From the NCBI GenBank assembly GCA_015222985.1, contig JADFWI010000042.1, forward strand, positions 1 through 10,055: a stretch of DNA of 10,055 nt. Reading direction: 5' to 3'. The notes under the pieces were generated by a model, which saw nothing but the letters and a program-made list of their open reading frames with translations, ran no database searches and was not told where the DNA came from. The translations under genes and the position numbers were made by a program. This document shows, piece after piece, positions 5,445-10,055 of the stretch. Source of the DNA: Pseudomonadota bacterium (GTDB lineage Bacteria > Desulfobacterota > Desulfobacteria > Desulfobacterales > C00003060). Position 1 is the stretch's first letter; each line of letters opens with the position of its first letter.

Positions 5445-8066
5445 TTACTCGACTACTGACGCCTTGGCGAGTTCTTTCATCTTCAGAGGAGCAATTTTCC
5501 GGTAAACCTCTTCCGGACGCTTTTTCTTGCCGTTCACCATAAGGAGGTCATCCTCAACGGATATCTCGAAAAGGCGCTCGTTCTCCTTAAGATAGGGGAG
5601 TATTAGTCGCCAGTCCTCTCGGGTTAATTCGCCAAAAGCGCCCCCGTTCAATTGTTCCTCTACCAGTATTCTATGTGGATCACGGACATATATGGCCCCC
5701 CCGGCAGCGAGCGAGAAGATGTTGGAACCAGGATACGGCGTTGGTTGCGGTTGAACAGCGCCTTGGTGATCGAATTCTATGCCGTTCAGTATGACAAATC
5801 CGCCACCCTTCAGGGCGTCCCCTGCCATAAAGGATTCTGCCAGATAGTCCAGTGCGGTTCCGTTGATAACCACCTTCGGCCTGCCCACGGCATTGATCAG
5901 GGGGCGGCCGGCAGCGTTGCCCATGACATAGACGTCTCCTCCTTTTCCGCCGTACATGAACGTTTGCCCCACATCCCCGTATATGACGAGCTTGCCGGAT
6001 TTCAGTATCTGGCCGAGCTGATCCTGGGCGTTTCCGTGTACGCTGATTGTCAGCCCGTCGATTCCGGACGCCAGGTAGTCACCTGAACTGCCGTAAACAT
6101 CTATCTGGACGCCCTTGGTTCCGGGACCCAATCCGCACCCGAGGAATCGTTGTCCTCGATATCCGTAGCAGACAAATCGCTTCCACCCCTTGGCATAGGC
6201 ATCGCAGACCAGCCTGGCATCGCACTCATCCCCCTCCGGAGGGAAGCCGTTGGCATTTAAGACAAGAGTGACTTGTTTGCCATCAGGCGCAATCAGCTTG
6301 TCCCTGGTATCCCAGGTGATCAAACGAAAAGTGCTTTTGTCATCAGAACCTATCGGGGCAACAGCTCCGAATATTTCTTTTAGCGTGCTTCTTATGATAC
6401 GCAGGAGAGAACTTCTCTTCAGTTTTCCTGTGGCATATCGGATGTCGTTAAGAAGTGTAAGGGCGTCAATGGCTGTTTGTCTTCGTATGTCATCTTTTTC
6501 GGCCTCTTCCCGTATCCTCTTGCAGCACCACCGGAGTGTATCAAAATTTGTTATGGGAATCTGTTTTCTTACAAAGGCGTAGAGAGCCGTTACATCACCT
6601 CGACCGAGGTGTTCGGCGATCGTATCTGCCAGCGTATCCGAGTTGTCGGGTGTGCTTATTGCCAAACTCACGTCACAGCCGAGCTGGTTTTTCGGTGTTG
6701 CTACCTCATTTCCAAACTTGTCCGTACATACCATGCGCTTTTGTCCCGGATTCTCGGGATCATCCATTATGCTGAAGACAAACGCGCCTCCGTCTGTGTG
6801 GCTCCCGCCTCGTGCGTTCCAGTATTTATCCGCAACCGTGCTGATACGATTGTCTTCTTCGGCAAGGCTCGCAAGCGTTGCGTCTATGGCCTGCTTTTCA
6901 GAACATATGAGCCCCACCTGGACCTCGCCATCATGATATGCAAAGACCTGCGGACGGAGCATGGCAGTGTCGGTTATCCCGATCAACTGGAACCTCTTGC
7001 GATAGAAATGATTGCGGGCGATGATAAAAAACCAGGGACCATCAGGAGAACCGTGGATGTGCATGGACTGAAGCAGGTGGTAGATCTCCTGTTTGTCAGT
7101 TGGAAGCTGATCAAAATCCATCTCAGTTGTCGGAGCAAGGGCTTCGATGATGTATTCTAATGGATAGCCATAGACGCGATTCAGAAGGTCAAAGACTAAT
7201 ATGCTGACTTCAGTGTCTGTATGAAAATGCGGATAGATGTTTTTCTGTTTTAGATATTCTGCCACGGAATAGTAGTTGGCAAAGTCCCCGTTGTGGACAA
7301 GGGCTTCGTCCAGGCCCATGAAGGGATGGGCACCTGCAGGGTGCCAGACGCGTCCCTTGGTGGGGTACCGTTGATGAGCAATCCAGACGTGTGCCCTCAT
7401 GTCCTCGAGTTGGTAGTATTCTGCTACCTGTTCCGCATATCCCACGATCTTTAGAATCATCATGTTGCGGCCTTGAGAGAGAACAAATGCCTGTTTGTCC
7501 CCAAGGGTGTCGTAGAAAGCGCGGTTGAGCCGGATAGTGTTTTGCCAGATGAATTCATCCTCCACCTTTCTTGGCTCTATGTCATCCAGCCCGCTTTTTT
7601 CGCCAAAGGCTGCCAGAACGTCCTGTTTGACTCTCACAAAGTATCGCCACACATCCGGGGGTTTGATCTCAAGGCCTTTGACGTCGCGGTAATCATCGAC
7701 TGTGGGAATCCTGTGCCCGGCAGCAATCTCCATGGAAGGGGCAATGAATTGTCTTTCAACTTCCTGCTGTACGCCGGGGTCCAAAAGGGCAATCTGGATA
7801 AGGTAGCAATCATCGAGCACATCGCTGGCGACCCCCAGGTCTTCCGCAATCAACCCGGCAGCCGCTATCCCCCCTCCTTTTCCATTTCCGCGGTTGTGCA
7901 TCAGACGAGAGGGCTCAAAGATGTGCTTTCCCCCAACGGGGACCGAACAGGCAAAGCCTGTGACGCCACAGCCCCCCTCCTCTGCGTCCTTGTATTGTGC
8001 GGGCGGAGAGGCTGGGTAAAGATCTCTCCGGGAGTGAATGATTCTATTTGCAAAAGATTTATTCAT
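5445..8066 (-). CDS. Glutamate synthase-like glutaminase (GATase type 2) fused to GXGXG domain
   Basis: An 873-residue protein holding the two outer parts of the GltB large subunit without the FMN core. Residues 33 to ~430 are a class II glutamine amidotransferase. C33 in GGCGVTGFA would become the N-terminal nucleophile after removal of a 32-residue propeptide, and HQRYPT (231-236) and HNGD (258-261) supply the arginine and the Asn/Gly/Asp that bind glutamine. Residues ~600-825 are a GXGXG beta-helix: GDVGQTFMYGGKGGD (697-711), GNAAGRP (716-722), GTALDYLAESFMAGDALKGG (736-755). The linker (~470-600) is not recognised. Role by family: hydrolyse glutamine and channel ammonia to the FMN subunit, here probably the protein encoded at 9620-8085. 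The start ATG 8066 follows the upstream stop by 18 bp, with only a weak GGA signal ~13 nt before it. Fusion of these two domains with a separate FMN subunit differs from canonical GltB (one chain) and from N-methylglutamate synthase (three chains). Confidence 0.9.
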   Translation of the reverse strand: MNKSFANRIIHSRRDLYPASPPAQYKDAEEGGCGVTGFACSVPVGGKHIFEPSRLMHNRGNGKGGGIAAAGLIAEDLGVASDVLDDCYLIQIALLDPGVQQEVERQFIAPSMEIAAGHRIPTVDDYRDVKGLEIKPPDVWRYFVRVKQDVLAAFGEKSGLDDIEPRKVEDEFIWQNTIRLNRAFYDTLGDKQAFVLSQGRNMMILKIVGYAEQVAEYYQLEDMRAHVWIAHQRYPTKGRVWHPAGAHPFMGLDEALVHNGDFANYYSVAEYLKQKNIYPHFHTDTEVSILVFDLLNRVYGYPLEYIIEALAPTTEMDFDQLPTDKQEIYHLLQSMHIHGSPDGPWFFIIARNHFYRKRFQLIGITDTAMLRPQVFAYHDGEVQVGLICSEKQAIDATLASLAEEDNRISTVADKYWNARGGSHTDGGAFVFSIMDDPENPGQKRMVCTDKFGNEVATPKNQLGCDVSLAISTPDNSDTLADTIAEHLGRGDVTALYAFVRKQIPITNFDTLRWCCKRIREEAEKDDIRRQTAIDALTLLNDIRYATGKLKRSSLLRIIRSTLKEIFGAVAPIGSDDKSTFRLITWDTRDKLIAPDGKQVTLVLNANGFPPEGDECDARLVCDAYAKGWKRFVCYGYRGQRFLGCGLGPGTKGVQIDVYGSSGDYLASGIDGLTISVHGNAQDQLGQILKSGKLVIYGDVGQTFMYGGKGGDVYVMGNAAGRPLINAVGRPKVVINGTALDYLAESFMAGDALKGGGFVILNGIEFDHQGAVQPQPTPYPGSNIFSLAAGGAIYVRDPHRILVEEQLNGGAFGELTREDWRLILPYLKENERLFEISVEDDLLMVNGKKKRPEEVYRKIAPLKMKELAKASVVE

Positions 8067-8084
8067 CTGTTCGAAAATTTCCGG

Positions 8085-9620
8085 TTAACCGACATAATCC
8101 AGATGCCTCAAACAATCTGTCCTCCCCACCAATTCCCTGATATCGCGCATCCCGAGCCTTTGCAGGATACCCACAAGCTGTTTGCGCCAGGCGGCAAAGA
8201 GATTGACAAGCCTCTGAGTCGCCCAATCCACGTCAATGAGCTCGGTCAGTTCAGGATCTGTCGTGGCAATGCCACGCGCGCATCCGCGACCACTTTCGCA
8301 ATTCTTGCAGCGGATACATTCGAGCGCTACCATTTCTGATGTCCCTATCACTACGCCATCCGCCCCAAGGGCCATTGCCTTTGCAACATCATGCGCAGTG
8401 CGGATGCCGCCGCTTGCAATGACCGTTATCTTATCGCGTATGCCTTCTTCCTTTAAGAAGCTGTGAACCTTTACGATGGCATATTCTATGGGCATGGCGA
8501 TGTTTTTCTTTGCGATTTCAGGGGCCGCGCCCGTGCCTCCGTAACTTCCGTCAAGGTGTATGATATGAGCGCCGGCATAGTAACTCCCCACGGCTACCAT
8601 ATCCACGTCAGTCGGTGTTGAGACCTTTACAGATACCAGCGCTTCCGGGTTCATCTCCTTGATCCAGTCGATATGCTTCTTGTGGTCTTCCACCGAATAG
8701 ACACTGTGAAACGGAAAGGGGGAAAAGAGAGAGCTTCCCGGGACCGCCTCCCTCATCTTCGCCACGTTAGGGGTTACCTTGTCTCCAAGAAGGTGACCGC
8801 CAAGGCCCGGCTTGGCTCCCTGAGCATACTTGAATTCAACAATCTTAACCCGTTGTATTGTATCTTCCCGCACGCCGAAGAGCCCTGTTGCCACCTGGGT
8901 TATGACGTGGTCATCATAGGGGTAGAGTTCTTCAGGATAGCCCCCCTCTCCCGTGCACGTAAACGAGTTCCAGGCCTTCCAGGCCCTTGCTCTTGCAACC
9001 ATTACCTTCAGGCTGATCGATCCGTAAGACATCCCTCCGCCGTAAACAGGAATGTCGATTTGAACATCAGCGCGTCCGTCGTTCAGCCTGTTGAGCGGAA
9101 TCCTTGTGGAAAACCCGGCTTCATCCAGCTCGTTTGAGGGTTCCTTCGTATAATGAAAACGGAGCCTGTCAAATCCGCCACCCGAGTCTCCAGTCTTGTA
9201 TTCGATATCTCCCGGTGGCGCCTCGCCCGTCTCTGCCATGTACCAGGTACTGATCAGAAGGTCCGGCGTCCATCTCCGGTCTCCAATCACGCCGGTCAGA
9301 GGATTCTCTTCCATGGAGAGTGCGTTTTCCGGGCACTCGGTCACGCATTTGTTGCAGCTAAACCCGATGCACAGGTAGTCCTCGGGTTTGGCCATTTTAC
9401 TGTTGCGCTTTTTGTGTACGCCGTACGGGCAGACCTCAGCGCATGTGCCGCAGGCTACGCACGCGCTGCTTCGGCGGAGCCTATATTTTCCGATAGCATT
9501 TCTGAATCGGCTCGGCGTTCTCCTGACCTGGGGAAAGACTGGAGTACTGGAGTGTTGGAGTACTGGAGTACTGGAGTACTCGATACTACTCTCGCGTTCT
9601 GGATTTTCATTCGTTTGCAT
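8085..9620 (-). CDS. Ferredoxin-fused FMN-domain glutamate synthase-like protein
   Basis: A 511-residue cytoplasmic iron-sulfur flavoprotein. Residues 1-32 are low-complexity sequence encoded by 8-bp repeats. Residues 54-96 hold two [4Fe-4S] motifs: C54-x2-C57-x2-C60-x3-C64 and C84-x4-C89-x2-C92-x3-C96. Residues ~170-480 are the glutamate synthase FMN barrel: GGGMSYGS (194-201), QGAKPGLGG (267-275), LDGSYGGTGAAPE (356-368) and IASGGIRTAHD (401-411). Then comes the cluster C435-x2-C438-x2-C441-x5-C447, which has one cysteine more than the three-cysteine [3Fe-4S] site of bacterial GltB. The family reduces 2-iminoglutarate, formed from 2-oxoglutarate and ammonia, to glutamate; related split enzymes make N-methylglutamate. 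The glutaminase and GXGXG parts are in the next gene, 18 bp away. ATG 9620 is chosen because no other ATG, GTG or TTG lies in frame before the first ferredoxin cysteine; GGAG sits 9 nt upstream. Ferredoxin is the likely electron donor, since no GltD is seen. Confidence 0.9.
   Translation of the reverse strand: MQTNENPERESSIEYSSTPVLQHSSTPVFPQVRRTPSRFRNAIGKYRLRRSSACVACGTCAEVCPYGVHKKRNSKMAKPEDYLCIGFSCNKCVTECPENALSMEENPLTGVIGDRRWTPDLLISTWYMAETGEAPPGDIEYKTGDSGGGFDRLRFHYTKEPSNELDEAGFSTRIPLNRLNDGRADVQIDIPVYGGGMSYGSISLKVMVARARAWKAWNSFTCTGEGGYPEELYPYDDHVITQVATGLFGVREDTIQRVKIVEFKYAQGAKPGLGGHLLGDKVTPNVAKMREAVPGSSLFSPFPFHSVYSVEDHKKHIDWIKEMNPEALVSVKVSTPTDVDMVAVGSYYAGAHIIHLDGSYGGTGAAPEIAKKNIAMPIEYAIVKVHSFLKEEGIRDKITVIASGGIRTAHDVAKAMALGADGVVIGTSEMVALECIRCKNCESGRGCARGIATTDPELTELIDVDWATQRLVNLFAAWRKQLVGILQRLGMRDIRELVGRTDCLRHLDYVG
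9538..9577. repeat. Five 8-bp tandem repeats ACTGGAGT inside the start of the FMN/ferredoxin gene
   Basis: The units are 9538-9545, 9546-9553, 9554-9561 (variant GTTGGAGT), 9562-9569 and 9570-9577. On the coding strand they read ACTCCAGT and encode an eight-residue period (STPVLQHS, then STPVFPQ) near residues 17-31. The unit length is not a multiple of three, so gain or loss of one unit would shift the frame. Confidence 0.9.
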
Positions 9621-9625
9621 AATCC

Positions 9626-9653
9626 ATTACTCCATCACTCCACTACTCCAATA
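9626..9653. repeat. Three degenerate 8-bp repeats (consensus NNNACTCC on +), inverted relative to the block at 9538-9577
   Basis: The units are ATTACTCC (9626-9633), ATCACTCC (9634-9641) and ACTACTCC (9642-9649), followed by a partial unit. On the coding strand they read GGAGT-containing units directly before ATG 9620 and supply its GGAG ribosome-binding sequence. They are complementary to the ACTCC units just inside the coding region, so leader and early coding sequence could pair and cover the start codon region. Confidence 0.75.
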
Positions 9654-9665
9654 CCCTGTGAAGGC

Positions 9666-10055
9666 TTACAATTTTCCAATCTCTTGATTCCTCAATCCAA
9701 AAAGCTTACCAAACGTCTGCGCCTCGAGATCTTCAAAAAACATGGCTCGTCCAACTTCTCCTCTCAACCGCCTCACCTCGCGAAGCCCCATGGCGCCCAG
9801 TACCTCTAATAATTGATTCCTCCACGCTGCCATAAGATTCACGATTCGGGTCTTGGCCCATTTGGGGTGGGCATTCTCTATCTCAACCGGGCAGGGAAGG
9901 CCTTTTTCGCATCGCAAACAGATACGGCACTCAAGGGCCAGAAGAAGGGGGATGTCGACTCCAACCGCATCGGCCCCGCAAATGATTGCCTTGGCCACGT
10001 GCTCGGCCATGGCAATCCCCCCGCTGGCCACAATCGTTATGCTGTCTCTGATACC
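9666..10055 (-). CDS. FMN-domain glutamate synthase-like protein, C-terminal part (5' end outside window)
   Basis: The frame is open to the window edge and ends at TAA (9668-9666), giving 129 C-terminal residues. What is seen: the start GIRDSITIVASGGI aligns with GIRDKITVIASGGI of the next gene, which is the phosphate-binding end of the FMN barrel in the glutamate synthase family. It is followed by a cysteine cluster CRICLRCEKGLPC (C-x2-C-x2-C-x5-C) and a conserved tail (RIVNLMAAWRNQLLEVLG). It is therefore a paralogue of the downstream gene. Whether it carries an N-terminal ferredoxin or glutaminase domain cannot be seen. The last ~17 residues (QTFGKLFGLRNQEIGKL) extend past the conserved part and may derive from intergenic repeat sequence. 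The gap to the next gene is 45 bp, so co-transcription is likely. The family is certain enough; the substrate is not. Confidence 0.85.
   Translation of the reverse strand, partial: GIRDSITIVASGGIAMAEHVAKAIICGADAVGVDIPLLLALECRICLRCEKGLPCPVEIENAHPKWAKTRIVNLMAAWRNQLLEVLGAMGLREVRRLRGEVGRAMFFEDLEAQTFGKLFGLRNQEIGKL

Noticed and set aside
6477..7160. Plus-strand open frame of 227 codons
   Set aside because: It is antisense to the glutaminase-GXGXG gene, with no family features and no credible start context.
7473..8339. Long plus-strand open frame (288 codons) across the glutaminase and FMN-protein genes
   Set aside because: It lies antisense to two strongly supported genes with intact catalytic motifs, and its translation has no recognisable motif.
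8085..9620. N-methylglutamate synthase FMN subunit
   Set aside because: The split architecture is similar, but the GATase and GXGXG parts are fused here, no methylamine genes are present and an Hdr set follows. It is kept only as an alternative family reading.
9538..9653. CRISPR-like array
   Set aside because: The units are 8 bp, contiguous and without spacers, so this is a simple tandem repeat.
9153..9809. Plus-strand open frame of 218 codons crossing the 8-bp repeats
   Set aside because: It is antisense to both FMN-domain genes, and part of its translation is just the repeat.

Overview
All genes in the window lie on the minus strand and are read from 10055 toward 1. They look like one long transcription unit that begins outside the window. 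The content is a disassembled glutamate synthase-like module followed by a complete heterodisulfide reductase-type electron-transfer module. GC content is moderate. Very long HdrA-type flavoproteins, an HdrC-HdrB-HdrA-MvhD set, and intergenic spaces full of short AT-rich and palindromic repeats fit an anaerobic Desulfobacterota (former Deltaproteobacteria), probably a sulfate reducer or a syntroph. That assignment is inference: there is no rRNA or other phylogenetic marker here.

Layout in transcription order. (1) 10055-9666: C-terminal part of an FMN-domain glutamate synthase-like protein, cut by the window edge. (2) 9653-9538: 8-bp tandem repeats in opposite orientations on either side of the next start codon. 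(3) 9620-8085: a complete ferredoxin-fused FMN-domain glutamate synthase-like protein. (4) 8066-5445: a glutaminase (GATase type 2) plus GXGXG-domain protein, i.e. the two outer parts of GltB without its FMN core. (5) 5440-5285: a 156-bp imperfect palindrome with nested hairpins. (6) 5257-4688 hdrC, 4659-3838 hdrB, 3841-776 hdrA (double-length), 729-313 mvhD. (7) 312-1: no convincing gene, AT-rich repeat words in both orientations, a weak hairpin and a possible short coding remnant.

Working model. The glutaminase domain would release ammonia from glutamine, and an FMN/Fe-S subunit would reduce an imine (2-iminoglutarate if it is a true glutamate synthase). The usual NADPH-oxidising partner GltD is absent. 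In its place sit HdrABC and MvhD, which in methanogens and other anaerobes form a flavin-based electron-bifurcating complex with two non-cubane clusters in HdrB. The order and close spacing suggest that electrons pass between the Hdr module and the glutamate synthase-like module, directly or through ferredoxin. This is inference; no physical complex can be read from sequence.

The window shows no tRNA, rRNA, CRISPR array, transposase or phage gene.
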